Virus record (IMG/VR): IMGVR_UViG_3300027974_000045
Coordinates: 1 to 54,558 of that record
Strand: one strand, 5' to 3'
DNA length: 54,558 nt
DNA from: a virus
Shown here: positions 6,989 to 14,726 of the stretch, in pieces
How the letters are laid out: each line of letters begins with the position of its first letter
Numbering within the stretch: the stretch's first letter is position 1
Notes under the pieces: model-generated
The model's database searches: none
Told to the model about the DNA's origin: nothing
What the model saw: only the letters and a program-made list of their open reading frames with translations
Position numbers and translations under genes: made by a program

Positions 6989-7405
6989 TCAGTCATAGGC
7001 AAGCTCCTTCAGTTGCGTGAGGCACCAGTCGTCGGCCTCCATGGCGTAGGGGAAACTGAGTGTGATCTTCACCCAGAGCAGGGCCGCCTCACGGCGGAGG
7101 CGACGCAGGCTCAGCCAGAAGTTCAAGGCGAGAAACCCTGCGATGGCAACCACCGCGCCGACAAGGCCGGCGGCCCCGCCCCAGTGGACGCGGGTCACAC
7201 CTTGCTGCTCCAGTGTCGCCAGACAGATCAACGTCACAGACAGTCCGCCGAACAGAAGGCCGACAAGGGATAGCGCTTGACGCGCTGCCAGTTGCGTGTG
7301 ACCCGCCCTGTCAATCATGCGGAACACAGGCTTGTACACCTCGTCCTGCAGCCTGTTAAACCGTGCCGCGTCCCGCTGCGTGACGTAGTGCCCCACCATG
7401 TCCAT
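6989..7405 (-). CDS. Two-helix membrane protein
   Basis: A 138-residue protein with two clear transmembrane helices, LVGLLFGGLSVTLICLATL and LVGAVVAIAGFLALNFWL, separated by a short loop. The N-terminus is soluble and charged, and a basic/aromatic segment follows (LRRLRREAALLW). It has a good Shine-Dalgarno (GAGGAG) and lies immediately after the DNA polymerase stop. It could be a superinfection-exclusion, membrane-remodelling or holin-type protein; nothing in the sequence decides this. Confidence 0.65.
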   Translation of the reverse strand: MDMVGHYVTQRDAARFNRLQDEVYKPVFRMIDRAGHTQLAARQALSLVGLLFGGLSVTLICLATLEQQGVTRVHWGGAAGLVGAVVAIAGFLALNFWLSLRRLRREAALLWVKITLSFPYAMEADDWCLTQLKELAYD

Positions 7406-7408
7406 CGC

Positions 7409-9307
7409 CTAGCTCCTCTCAACAGCTGTCATCGAGCCCCACGACTTCCCCATCTTCACGTCGACAGGGAAGGCGACAGGCAGGTCCACGCCCCACGCTT
7501 TCTTGTAGGGCAGGTTGTCCAGCAGGTGGCCGATCTGGTGAGCGGCCTTCTCTGCGTAGCGGTCGGGCACGATGATGAACACACCATCGTGCAGCTCATA
7601 CGAAAACCGGCCGTCGAACTTGGGCAGCCAGTCGCGCAGGGCCATGAGCCCGAGGTACTTCTGGTCAGCACCCGTGCCTTGGACGGGGCCGTTGATAGCC
7701 GTGCTCTCCATGGCCCATGACCAGTCGGCCCAGCCCGAGGGGTCGGCCGCGTCGGGCCTGATCCACGTGTCGCCCTTGCCGGTGTGGATGCGCCGGCCGG
7801 CGACGGTGGTGACGTAGCCCTCCATGCGTGCGGTCTTGCTCTGGCGGGCCCAGTAGGTGGGCACCCCGGGATAGGTCGAGCGGTAGGTGGCGTGGATGGC
7901 GCGCGCCTGCGGCAGCGTCAGGTCCAGCCCATACTGCACACGCGCCACGCGCTGCAGGGTTGGCGGGCTGGTGCGGTACTGGCACGAGAGGTTTCCGACC
8001 TTCCCCATCTGGCGGTACTGCTTGGCCTGCCTGTCGCCTTCCTTCACGGCGTCCATCATGGCGTGGTAGTTCTGCTCGGAGATGGCCGCACCCATGAACG
8101 CGTGGGCGTCCTCGCCCGGCATGCAGCGGGCGATCATCTCCCGGTCCTTGGACAGCACCGCCATCCAGCGGAACTCCTGCCCGGACCAGTCGGCCTCGAT
8201 CAAGGTGTAGCCGTCGGGTGCGAGGATCACGTCACGAAAGGCAGGGTCTCGCTTCCACTGGTGGAGAGCGATGCCCGTCGGCTTCTGCGCCTTGCCCTTC
8301 AGGATCGACGAGCTGTAGGTCATGCGCCCAGTGTAGGTGCCGGACACCCGGGCGGCGGGCCTGACCCGGCCGTCGTCGTTGTAGTTGGACGAGTTGACCG
8401 CACCCAAGGCAAACTTGGTGCGGTTGTTGGTGGCCTCGCGATAGTCGTTGAGCAGGCCGGCGCGTGGGTCCTCGAACGCCAGCTGGCTGAGGCTGTCACG
8501 GTCGGTGCTGTCGGCCCCCTTCTCGGTCTGCTTCACAGGCTTGAGGCCCCACTGTTTGAACAGCAGGTCACGCAGCTTGGTCGGCGACGCCAGCACCTCG
8601 ACGTCGACGGGTCCGCCGCATGCCATCGACAGCTTCACGTGGGCAAGGGTGGCGTCATCCAGCAGCTTCTCCGCCAACGTGGCGGCTGCGTTCCTGTCAA
8701 CCACCAGCCCCTCGACGTTGGCCTCGGCCACCATGGGCAGGCATGCCGCCTCGATGCGGGCGGCAACGCGCTGCTCGGGTGACATCATGTGCCAGAAGGT
8801 GTTGGCCAGCCACAGGGTATAGACGGCGTCCCGCTTGTTGTAGGTTGCCAGCTTGTCGAGGCCATCGGGTGACAGGTCGTCGTAGTCAACCCCGTCCTCG
8901 TAGCCTGCCATGCCCGGCATGAACTGGCGGACGGCATCCTTCAGGCCGTAGGACTTCGGCACGCCGTCAGCCATGGGGTGGCCGGCGGTGCAGTGCTTCC
9001 ACCACAGCATGGCGTCGGCCCACTTGCAGGCGAACACCTCCTCGCGCAGACCCATGGCGATCAGCCAGCCCATGTCGAACGGGGTGTTCCACCCGACGAT
9101 GGTCACGCCACGATCGGCGCAGTCCACCAGCCACGCACGCAGGGTCGCCTTGTCCGGCCGGCGCAGGCAGACAGCGCCGGTGACAGGCGAGGCCATGGCG
9201 CACATGGTCATGTAGGCAGCGCCCGACCGGGCGAGGTAGGGCTGTAGCCCTGCCCCCTCCCGGTCCCCGGTGGTCTCGACGTCGAAGGCTTCGAGTAGCG
9301 GGCTCAT
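7409..9307 (-). CDS. Family A DNA polymerase with 3'-5' exonuclease
   Basis: 632 residues; the ATG (9305-9307) overlaps the stop of the DnaA-like gene (ATGA). DEDD exonuclease motifs: ExoI FDVETTG (D9, E11), ExoII VGWNTPFDMGW and ExoIII YNKRDAVYT. Polymerase motifs: A TLIEADWSGQEFRW, B RQMGKVGNLSCQYR and C ELHDGVFI. It would be the replicative polymerase, fed by the AEP primase-helicase. Two oddities: motif C reads HDG instead of the usual HDE, and the O-helix ends YR instead of YG. The metal-binding aspartates of motifs A and C are present, so it should be active. There is no 5'-3' exonuclease domain. Confidence 0.95.
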   Translation of the reverse strand: MSPLLEAFDVETTGDREGAGLQPYLARSGAAYMTMCAMASPVTGAVCLRRPDKATLRAWLVDCADRGVTIVGWNTPFDMGWLIAMGLREEVFACKWADAMLWWKHCTAGHPMADGVPKSYGLKDAVRQFMPGMAGYEDGVDYDDLSPDGLDKLATYNKRDAVYTLWLANTFWHMMSPEQRVAARIEAACLPMVAEANVEGLVVDRNAAATLAEKLLDDATLAHVKLSMACGGPVDVEVLASPTKLRDLLFKQWGLKPVKQTEKGADSTDRDSLSQLAFEDPRAGLLNDYREATNNRTKFALGAVNSSNYNDDGRVRPAARVSGTYTGRMTYSSSILKGKAQKPTGIALHQWKRDPAFRDVILAPDGYTLIEADWSGQEFRWMAVLSKDREMIARCMPGEDAHAFMGAAISEQNYHAMMDAVKEGDRQAKQYRQMGKVGNLSCQYRTSPPTLQRVARVQYGLDLTLPQARAIHATYRSTYPGVPTYWARQSKTARMEGYVTTVAGRRIHTGKGDTWIRPDAADPSGWADWSWAMESTAINGPVQGTGADQKYLGLMALRDWLPKFDGRFSYELHDGVFIIVPDRYAEKAAHQIGHLLDNLPYKKAWGVDLPVAFPVDVKMGKSWGSMTAVERS

Positions 9308-9870
9308 GACGTCACCTCCAGCGCGTGGACGACGCGCTCGTTGTCCTCGCACAGCTGCAGCGCCGCCTCGTAGGTGTGCCAGCGCCGGGCCCGGTCGAGT
9401 GAGCGTGTGTAGGGTTTCACATAGCCGACGGGGGCGGCGTAGGCCCGCTGCCCCGACGTGCGCATGATGATCCACGGCATCTCGTCGGTCCTCGCCAGCC
9501 GCGCTGCGTGCTGGGTGCAGTTGTGCATGATCGAGCTGTGGTGGCGGTTCATGAACCTGCCGATCTGCGTGAACTTGTAGCCCTGCTGGCGCATCAGCCA
9601 GCACGCCTCGTTGCGGGCCAGCACGATCAGCCCACGGGGGCGGGGCGCGTCGCGCTCCAGCGGGGCGGCGATGCGCCCCGCTGGGATGTGGTAGCGGTGG
9701 GACACCCCTCTCAGGATGTCCGCCATGCTCGGGCGGGGCGGGGCTTTAACGTCGGCCCCTGCGACGGCGCTCGCCTCAGCGAAAGGAGTATTCTGATCGA
9801 GCGCAGCCGGTGATACTACCGCCTCGGAACCGGCTTGGCGGGTGACCCCTCCACGGGATGGGATAGACAT
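9304..9870 (-). CDS. DnaA domain IV-like initiator protein
   Basis: 188 residues. The middle (about 48-130) resembles the DNA-binding domain IV of DnaA: MADILRGVSHRYHI, then RGLIVLARNEACWLMRQQG, then FTQIGRFMNRHHSSIMHN, where RHHSSIMH aligns with the DnaA signature RDHSTVLHA. There is no AAA+ ATPase domain, so it would recognise DnaA-box-like DNA without an ATP switch. Possible roles are origin binding for the phage polymerase downstream, or titration of or competition with host DnaA. A near-consensus DnaA box lies in the control region at 18317-18325. A palindrome copy sits 33 nt upstream of the start. Confidence 0.75.
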   Translation of the reverse strand: MSIPSRGGVTRQAGSEAVVSPAALDQNTPFAEASAVAGADVKAPPRPSMADILRGVSHRYHIPAGRIAAPLERDAPRPRGLIVLARNEACWLMRQQGYKFTQIGRFMNRHHSSIMHNCTQHAARLARTDEMPWIIMRTSGQRAYAAPVGYVKPYTRSLDRARRWHTYEAALQLCEDNERVVHALEVTS

Positions 9871-9902
9871 TAGAGTGGTGTCCTTCGTGTTTCAAGCTGT
9901 GG

Positions 9903-9917
9903 ATTTACCGGGTAAAT
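9903..9917. repeat. 15-bp odd palindrome, copy 2
   Basis: ATTTACCGGGTAAAT in the 53-nt gap between the VWA gene stop (9924) and the DnaA-like gene start (9870). I see no convincing promoter in the gap, so this copy is well placed for control within an mRNA (roadblock or attenuation) or for a DNA-structural role. Confidence 0.9.
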
Positions 9918-9923
9918 CCCGGG

Positions 9924-11033
9924 TCAGAACATCTCGACGATCTCGCCCCACGGGGCCTTGCCGGACTGGGTGGTCGCCCACAGCACCGGATAGGCAGGGG
10001 CTGGGCCGAAGTCGTTGCAGCACAGGTCGGTCAGCACCACGGTCACGGCGGGCTCGATGCCTGCCTTGTCGATGTAGCTGAAGATCGGCGAGAAGGCAGT
10101 GCCGCCGCCGCCATGGGCAGCCACGGTCAGCTCCTCGTCGGGGCCGAACTCGTCGTGGTGCTGCACCCGGCTGTCGAAGTAGACGACGTGGGTGCGACGG
10201 GGCGAGCAGTCGCCGAGGATGGCGCGCATCTCTGCGGCAAACGCGGCCAGCTCCTTGGCCCCGATGGAGCCCGAGGTGTCGACGGCGATGACCACCTCAC
10301 CCATGCCCTCGCCGTCCCGGGTGGGGACGAGCAGGTCGTAGGTCAGGTAGACTTGGTTGAGGTTGGCGTAGCTGTAGTCGTCCTTGATCTTGGACGTCAT
10401 CCAGCGGCGCAGCACCTCCTGCCACGGAACCTTGGGGTTCAGCAGCTCGTCGACCATGCGGGCGATGTCGCCCGGCAGCTGGCCCCGCATCTTGGCGGCG
10501 TTGGCAGCCTGAGCCACGGCAGCCTTGACCTCGGCAGCCATGGCGGCAGCCTCCGACGGGTCGCCGGGCGCATCCATCACCTCGTCTAAGGCCGTGCCGT
10601 TGCCGGACGCACCGCCGCCACCACCCTTGGGCTGGTCAGGCAGGAGGTTGTAGACGCCGACGGTGTCCTTGCCACGGGCGACGAGGTCAGGATCGTTGAG
10701 CCCGATGGATGGCATGCGGCCGACGCCTGCCTTGATCAGCATGTCGTTGATCACATAGTCGGCGGCGATGTTCCACTTCTGTGGGTCACGGTCGCCACGG
10801 CGCAGCATGTGCTGGAACACGCAGTGCATGACCTCGTGGCAGCAGACGAACACGGTCTCGTCGACAGACATGCTGTCGACAAAGGCAGGGTTGAACCAGA
10901 TGGTCTTGCCATCGGTCGCCATGGTGGGGATCGTGGTGCTCTCGACGAGGGGCATCTTGAGCATGAGGGTGGCGAAGAAAGCGTGCCAGAGCATGAGCTG
11001 GCCGCGGGCCTTGGTCATCTTGTCCATGGACAT
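9924..11033 (-). CDS. VWA-like metallopeptidase partner of the MoxR ATPase
   Basis: 369 residues. The N-terminal zincin-like half has ETVFVCCHEVMHCVFQH (HExxH). A Gly/Ala-rich linker (GGGGGASGNG) follows, then a VWA-like domain with the MIDAS signature VIAVDTSGSIG and later VVLTDLCCND. This zincin plus VWA layout is typical of the DUF2201-type proteins that pair with MoxR AAA+ ATPases. Here the MoxR gene lies two genes upstream in the same transcript. Together they may form a metal-dependent chaperone or protease module acting on phage or host complexes. The function in phages is not established. Confidence 0.85.
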   Translation of the reverse strand: MSMDKMTKARGQLMLWHAFFATLMLKMPLVESTTIPTMATDGKTIWFNPAFVDSMSVDETVFVCCHEVMHCVFQHMLRRGDRDPQKWNIAADYVINDMLIKAGVGRMPSIGLNDPDLVARGKDTVGVYNLLPDQPKGGGGGASGNGTALDEVMDAPGDPSEAAAMAAEVKAAVAQAANAAKMRGQLPGDIARMVDELLNPKVPWQEVLRRWMTSKIKDDYSYANLNQVYLTYDLLVPTRDGEGMGEVVIAVDTSGSIGAKELAAFAAEMRAILGDCSPRRTHVVYFDSRVQHHDEFGPDEELTVAAHGGGGTAFSPIFSYIDKAGIEPAVTVVLTDLCCNDFGPAPAYPVLWATTQSGKAPWGEIVEMF

Positions 11034-11069
11034 TGGGGTAGCCTTTCAGGTTGGGGTGTAAAGAATTGG

Positions 11070-11105
11070 GTAACTAAAACTACGGCGGATAGGCATAGCT
11101 GTCAA
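11070..11105 (-). promoter_or_regulatory. Weak candidate promoter upstream of the VWA gene
   Basis: On the minus strand, a perfect TTGACA (11100-11105) with TAGTTT (11077-11082) 17 nt further on. The -10 match is poor. The ATG of the VWA gene is at 11033. Listed because the -35 is exact and in the right place. Confidence 0.3.
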
Positions 11106-11358
11106 GCGCGCCGAACGCTTGCATTACCTCGAACGCAGCCTTGGCCGAGGTGATGTCAGGGAAGGGGCCGGAGATGGTCTTGCCCCGGCCCTTGGTGATC
11201 AGGATGTTCGTGAGCGGGTCGACACGGGTGACGATCCAGTAGTTCTTTTCCCACTGCTCGATGAACACCCGAGGGGGGTGTGGCACCTCGGGGTGCCACT
11301 GGCTGAAGGTCCCCTCGGGGCGGACGTGACGGCGGTGACGCCACTCACCGAGCGCCAT
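11080..11358 (-). CDS. Hypothetical protein in the MoxR-VWA cluster
   Basis: A 92-residue basic, His/Trp-rich protein (MALGEWRHRRHVRPEGTFSQWH) with a compact C-terminal half rich in beta-type sequence (NYWIVTRVDPLTNILITKGRGKT). It overlaps the upstream gene by 14 nt and has a strong GGAGG, so it is clearly part of the cassette. No family recognised. Confidence 0.6.
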   Translation of the reverse strand: MALGEWRHRRHVRPEGTFSQWHPEVPHPPRVFIEQWEKNYWIVTRVDPLTNILITKGRGKTISGPFPDITSAKAAFEVMQAFGALDSYAYPP

Positions 11359-12193
11359 ACATTTCCTCCATCTTTGCCATCATGTCGGCCATCTCGTCGA
11401 CCACGGCCTCACGCTTGTGCGGCTGGACCCGCAGCTGGCCCGGGGTGTGGGCGCAGAGCGAGCCCTGCAGCCTGACACGCATGGCCTCGAGGTGAGGGTC
11501 GTCGGTCAGGTTGAGGCTGGGCAGGATGCTCACCAACTCCTGCGCGTTCTCGACGAGGCTGTCACGGAACACGTTCTCCGGGCCGGACAGGCGCTCGTGG
11601 GCCTTGGCCACCACGTCGTGGATGCGTGACCACGCCTCACGCATGGCCTCCTCGGTGTTGGCGCTGATCTGTGCGGTCAGCTGCTCACGCAGGTCCTTGA
11701 TGGCGTCGTCGCCGAGCGAGACCCGGAAGTCATCGCCGACCGGCATGAACGCCACCTCGAACCGGAACCGCCGGCGCAGCTCGTACACCGACGGGTAGTC
11801 AGCGTCGCTGTACATGCCGCCCAGCCGCTGGGGTGCGGCCGCCTTGAGTGCGGGGTAGTCCTGCATGAAGTGGTCGGCGACGCCCTCCCACTGCGACTTG
11901 TAGTCGCCGAGCCGCTTGGCGAAGGCCATGTAGCCGACCGCCTTGCAGATGCGGGCGACCGGGCCCCACGGCAGGGTGTTGGCGAGGAAGTAGGTGCGCA
12001 CCTCGCCGGTGAGCTTCTGCAGGTCGGCGAGGCTGGCAGCGCCGGGCAGCAGGGACTTGTTGACCCGGGCCACGTCGTTGCGGATGCCGTGCTTGGCGGC
12101 GACGTCGAGGGTCTCGCGCTTGTCCAGCTTGCGGGCGGACCACTGCGACATGTTGAGCGATACGAGGAGGGCGCGATCTGCGAGGGAAGTCAT
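11345..12193 (-). CDS. DUF3150-like protein of the MoxR-VWA cassette
   Basis: 282 residues, mostly helical. The opening DRALLVSLNMSQWSARKLDK, then NDVARVNKSLLP and a long helical C-terminus (DEMADMMAKMEEMYG), recall the DUF3150-type proteins that accompany MoxR ATPases and VWA proteins in phage and plasmid cassettes. I make the family name tentatively. It sits between the ATPase and the VWA protein, so it is likely an adaptor or substrate of the complex. It has a good AAGGAGA Shine-Dalgarno; a palindrome copy and a GC hairpin lie upstream. Confidence 0.6.
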   Translation of the reverse strand: MTSLADRALLVSLNMSQWSARKLDKRETLDVAAKHGIRNDVARVNKSLLPGAASLADLQKLTGEVRTYFLANTLPWGPVARICKAVGYMAFAKRLGDYKSQWEGVADHFMQDYPALKAAAPQRLGGMYSDADYPSVYELRRRFRFEVAFMPVGDDFRVSLGDDAIKDLREQLTAQISANTEEAMREAWSRIHDVVAKAHERLSGPENVFRDSLVENAQELVSILPSLNLTDDPHLEAMRVRLQGSLCAHTPGQLRVQPHKREAVVDEMADMMAKMEEMYGAR

Positions 12194-12215
12194 GTGGTAG
12201 TCTCCTTGGGTGTGC

Positions 12216-12236
12216 GGGGCCCCACCATGGGGCCCC
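12216..12236. repeat. GC hairpin between MoxR and DUF3150-like genes
   Basis: GGGGCCCCA (12216-12224), loop CCA, TGGGGCCCC (12228-12236): a perfect 9-bp stem with no T-run, directly beside the palindrome at 12239-12253. It could be an RNA processing or pausing structure that sets the ratio of the cassette proteins. Confidence 0.6.
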
Positions 12237-12238
12237 TG

Positions 12239-12253
12239 ATTTACCGGGTAAAT
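12239..12253. repeat. 15-bp odd palindrome, copy 3
   Basis: ATTTACCGGGTAAAT in the gap between the MoxR stop (12260) and the DUF3150-like start (12193). Confidence 0.9.
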
Positions 12254-12259
12254 GGGGTA

Positions 12260-13258
12260 TCAGGCCCCGGCGATCATCTTGCCGGTGGTGATGGCCCACT
12301 TGATGAACGTCTTGCTCTCCTGCAGCTTGGGCAGGCGGGCAACCACGTCACCGATGACGACCGCCGAGAACTCGGCGGGCAGGCGGTTCACGAATGTCAT
12401 CACGTCGGCGAAGTTCGCCTCGGTGGTGGCCATGGCCAGCGAGCTGGCGACAGCGAACCGGATGTCCGGCTTCTCCGGCACCGGGTGGGTGTCGGGGGCC
12501 TTGAGGATGTCCGAGATGCGGGGCAGGTCACGCCACATCCGCATGTGGGCCTTGAACTCTGCGGCCGGGCCCTCGCCGACAGCTCCGGCGAACAGCTCGT
12601 ACTCGAGGTGCTCGGGCAGCTGGCCGATGAACGGCGAGATACCCTCGGCCCACGCACGGGGCGTGGGGTTGATGTCCCGGTTGGGGTCGAAGCTGTGCAG
12701 CAGGTCGGTCTTGAACCTCAAGAACGCGATCAACTCCATGCGCACACCGGCCGGGATAGCCCACGCCACCCAGTCGTCGAGGCTGACATCGTAGGTCAGC
12801 GTCGTCATGCGGTTGCGCAGGTGGGACAGGATGCGGTTGGCCCCGGCCCTGTCACTGGCGCGGTTGCCGGTCATGACGATCGACCAGCCAGCCTTGAGCT
12901 TGTGCCCGTGGATTTCCCGCTCCTGCACAAGGTTGGCGAGGATTTTCTGTATGGCGTTGTCCGCCTGCGGGGCCTCGTCGATCAGGATCACGCCAGCGTC
13001 CGGGTAGTCGGTACCCTCCAGCGGCCAGCAGGAGTTGGCGATGAAGTTATAAGACAGGCGGTCAACGCTCGGCATGCCGAGCGCGACATGCTCGGGCAGC
13101 ATGGTCGGCGCATGGAAGAGCAGGATCGGCAGGCCCATGGACTTGGCCACCTGCTGCACCACCTGCGTCTTGCCGCCGCCGGGGGGGCCTTCGATCATGA
13201 CCGTGCGACGGCCGGTGATCATGACGCGGAGGACATTGGAAAGGTCGGAGGGTTTCAT
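12260..13258 (-). CDS. MoxR-type AAA+ ATPase
   Basis: 332 residues. Walker A EGPPGGGKTQ (K30), Walker B VILIDEAPQAD, sensor-1-like SIVMTGNRASD and arginine-rich LSHLRNRM. The order and the PxxxxxEH substrate-loop region (TMLPEHVALGMPS) match MoxR-family chaperone ATPases. Such ATPases typically act with a VWA protein encoded nearby, as here (9924-11033). It has its own strong sigma70 promoter and a 5' UTR containing a palindrome copy and a 5' hairpin, so the module looks independently controlled. Confidence 0.85.
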   Translation of the reverse strand: MKPSDLSNVLRVMITGRRTVMIEGPPGGGKTQVVQQVAKSMGLPILLFHAPTMLPEHVALGMPSVDRLSYNFIANSCWPLEGTDYPDAGVILIDEAPQADNAIQKILANLVQEREIHGHKLKAGWSIVMTGNRASDRAGANRILSHLRNRMTTLTYDVSLDDWVAWAIPAGVRMELIAFLRFKTDLLHSFDPNRDINPTPRAWAEGISPFIGQLPEHLEYELFAGAVGEGPAAEFKAHMRMWRDLPRISDILKAPDTHPVPEKPDIRFAVASSLAMATTEANFADVMTFVNRLPAEFSAVVIGDVVARLPKLQESKTFIKWAITTGKMIAGA

Positions 13259-13276
13259 TGGGTAGTTCCTTCAGTG

Positions 13277-13291
13277 ATTTACCGGGTAAAT
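13277..13291. repeat. 15-bp odd palindrome, copy 4 (5' UTR)
   Basis: ATTTACCGGGTAAAT at about +35 to +49 from the predicted start of the MoxR promoter and 19 nt before the ATG. Bound protein here would act as a roadblock rather than occlude the promoter. Confidence 0.9.
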
Positions 13292-13304
13292 CCCGGCGGG
13301 GTTG

Positions 13305-13325
13305 GCGATGGGTGTGTTCCCATCG
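13305..13325. other. 5'-end hairpin of the MoxR transcript
   Basis: CGATGGG (13305-13311) pairs with CCCATCG (13319-13325), followed on the plus strand by TTTT. In the leftward mRNA it falls at the extreme 5' end, where such hairpins can protect against decay. Confidence 0.45.
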
Positions 13326-13361
13326 TTTTAATAGTATAGCAGAAGTTGCAGTCTATGTCAA
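13326..13361 (-). promoter_or_regulatory. Sigma70 promoter for the MoxR-VWA cassette
   Basis: On the minus strand, TTGACA (13356-13361), exactly 17 nt, then TATACT (13333-13338). The predicted start is near 13326, 68 nt before the MoxR ATG. The best promoter match in the window. Confidence 0.8.
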
Positions 13362-13576
13362 GACCCCTCACAGTATTCGACCGGGACCTGTGAGTAGAGC
13401 CATGCTGCTGCCTTCAGGTAACCTTGGGCAGCCAGTGTCTTTGCTACGGCGGCGATCGTGTCACCTGATATGTCAGCCGCAAGCTGGCGGCTGTGACCTG
13501 TGATGGTCTGGCCGGTCAGCACCTCGGTAAAGAACGCGCGCTGGGTAGCAAGCGAGCAGGTGTCATGCAGGGTCAT
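13358..13576 (-). CDS. Small hypothetical protein
   Basis: A 72-residue protein (MTLHDTCSLATQRAFFTEVLTGQ), helical and rich in Ala/Leu. Its stop overlaps the -35 of the MoxR promoter, so it ends the array transcript's last gene before the MoxR unit. It lacks the GD-V signature of its neighbours. Function unknown. Confidence 0.55.
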   Translation of the reverse strand: MTLHDTCSLATQRAFFTEVLTGQTITGHSRQLAADISGDTIAAVAKTLAAQGYLKAAAWLYSQVPVEYCEGS

Positions 13577-13805
13577 CGGGGTTCTCCATCTCTAGGGGTT
13601 CGACCTCGCGGTCGTGAGCGGGCCATGTGTTGCCCGGCCATTCCGCCCGCTTGTGTGGGTCCGGGTGCGGGACCAGCAGTCGGAGCAGCAAGGGGTAGTG
13701 TCCCGGGTTGTTTGCCTTAACCACGACAGCGACGTGCCCCCTCACAGGCCCGTCCACGCCCTTGCCCTTGATCCTCACCCAGTCGCCGACCTTGAACTCA
13801 CTCAT
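13563..13805 (-). CDS. SH3/KOW-like small protein, array member
   Basis: 80 residues, MSEFKVGDWVRIKGKG, with GPVRGHVAVVVKANN behind it. The start F-K-V-G-D-W-V-R-I-K is the hallmark of small SH3/KOW-like beta-barrels. AAGGAG lies upstream. It is the last member of a set of twelve related genes between 13.5 and 17.5 kb. Function unknown; protein- or nucleic-acid-binding adaptors are the usual fate of this fold. Confidence 0.65.
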   Translation of the reverse strand: MSEFKVGDWVRIKGKGVDGPVRGHVAVVVKANNPGHYPLLLRLLVPHPDPHKRAEWPGNTWPAHDREVEPLEMENPDDPA

Positions 13806-13984
13806 CTCGGCAGCTCCTTCAAGGCCGCACGCACCTCCCGCTCCAGCTGGCGCAGGTCCTCACGGGCCCGGGCTACCATGGTGTCGGTGGTCCACCCGTG
13901 GGTGGTGTTGTGGGCGGTGAGCGCCCGGGTTTTTATTGACAGCAGCAGGTCCTTGGCCTGCGGGGACAGGACGACGTAGGTCAT
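13802..13984 (-). CDS. Small helical hypothetical protein
   Basis: 60 residues from ATG 13982-13984 (GGAGA just upstream, ATGA overlap with the previous stop). MTYVVLSPQAKDLLLSIKTRAL, then a long charged helix (AREDLRQLEREVRAALKEL). It does not carry the SH3-like signature. Function unknown. Confidence 0.6.
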   Translation of the reverse strand: MTYVVLSPQAKDLLLSIKTRALTAHNTTHGWTTDTMVARAREDLRQLEREVRAALKELPR

Positions 13985-14202
13985 GGGGTCTCCTCCAGAA
14001 GTTTGAAGTGATCGGTTGAGAGGTACAGGTAGGTGCGGCCCTGTCCCCGCAGGTAGTCGCGGACGTAGGGTGTCGGGCACAGCGGACGGACGGCGACGCC
14101 TCCGTTCAGGAAGCGAGTGCGGTCTTCGACGACCACGCAAACCATGTCCTTGTAGCGGCCGGCAGTGCAGCAAACGACGACATCACCCGGTTGGAAAGTC
14201 AT
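13981..14202 (-). CDS. SH3/KOW-like small protein, array member
   Basis: 73 residues, MTFQPGDVVVCCTAGRYKDMVCVVVEDR. The barrel signature F-x-P-G-D-V-V opens the protein, and a second strand pair (NGGVAVRPLCPTPYVRDYL) resembles the member at 14463-14726 (NTPVRPLVAAPPVRAHL). These two are therefore the closest pair in the array, most likely a duplication. AGGAGG lies upstream. Confidence 0.65.
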   Translation of the reverse strand: MTFQPGDVVVCCTAGRYKDMVCVVVEDRTRFLNGGVAVRPLCPTPYVRDYLRGQGRTYLYLSTDHFKLLEETP

Positions 14203-14473
14203 CGGGTCCTCCTATCCTTGTCAGTTCGCTGGCGCGCATCTCCGTGAGCTGGCCGGGGGCGGGGCGTGTCCAGTTGTCCCTCGCAGGGTTGCCCACCAGT
14301 ATCACGATCGACGCCACCCAGTGCCCGTAGGTGCCGGGCGTGAGGATGCAGTGCTGGACGATGTAGGTGTGGCCCTCACCCCTGCTCTCGGTGATGCGGA
14401 CCACATCCCCCTCCTTGAGCGGGGGCGGGGGCTCGGTCGAGGGGGCGGGTTTCGATCTGGGTTTACGTGCCAT
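14183..14473 (-). CDS. SH3/KOW-like small protein with basic N-terminal tail
   Basis: 96 residues. A Lys/Pro-rich tail (MARKPRSKPAPSTEPPPP) precedes the signature LKEGDVVRITESRG and the strand-rich GHWVASIVILVGNPARDNW. The basic tail suggests nucleic acid or membrane contact. It overlaps its neighbours by 20 and 11 nt. Confidence 0.6.
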   Translation of the reverse strand: MARKPRSKPAPSTEPPPPLKEGDVVRITESRGEGHTYIVQHCILTPGTYGHWVASIVILVGNPARDNWTRPAPGQLTEMRASELTRIGGPDDFPTG

Positions 14474-14726
14474 CTGGGTTCTCCACGAGTTGTAGCCATG
14501 CGGTCTTGAGCAACAGGTAATCCCTACCGACCTCGTTCAAGTGTGCCCGGACGGGGGGTGCGGCCACCAGCGGGCGCACCGGGGTGTTGCCCTGCATCGA
14601 GTAGGGGGGGTCGGGCGGATACTCGATCACGACACCAACCATGCCCTTGTACCTTTTGCGGTACTCGGGACTGGGCGGCAAGCCTTTGGAGAAGCACACG
14701 ACGTCTCCTATCTTGAAGTCAGTCAT
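14463..14726 (-). CDS. SH3/KOW-like small protein, start abutted by a palindrome
   Basis: 87 residues, MTDFKIGDVVCFSKG, then YKGMVGVVIEYPP and NTPVRPLVAAPPVRAHL. It is paralogous to 13981-14202. The ATG has no recognisable Shine-Dalgarno; a palindrome copy (14730-14744) occupies that position instead, 3 nt upstream. Translation may rely on coupling to the upstream gene, whose stop lies inside this gene. Confidence 0.65.
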   Translation of the reverse strand: MTDFKIGDVVCFSKGLPPSPEYRKRYKGMVGVVIEYPPDPPYSMQGNTPVRPLVAAPPVRAHLNEVGRDYLLLKTAWLQLVENPDGT

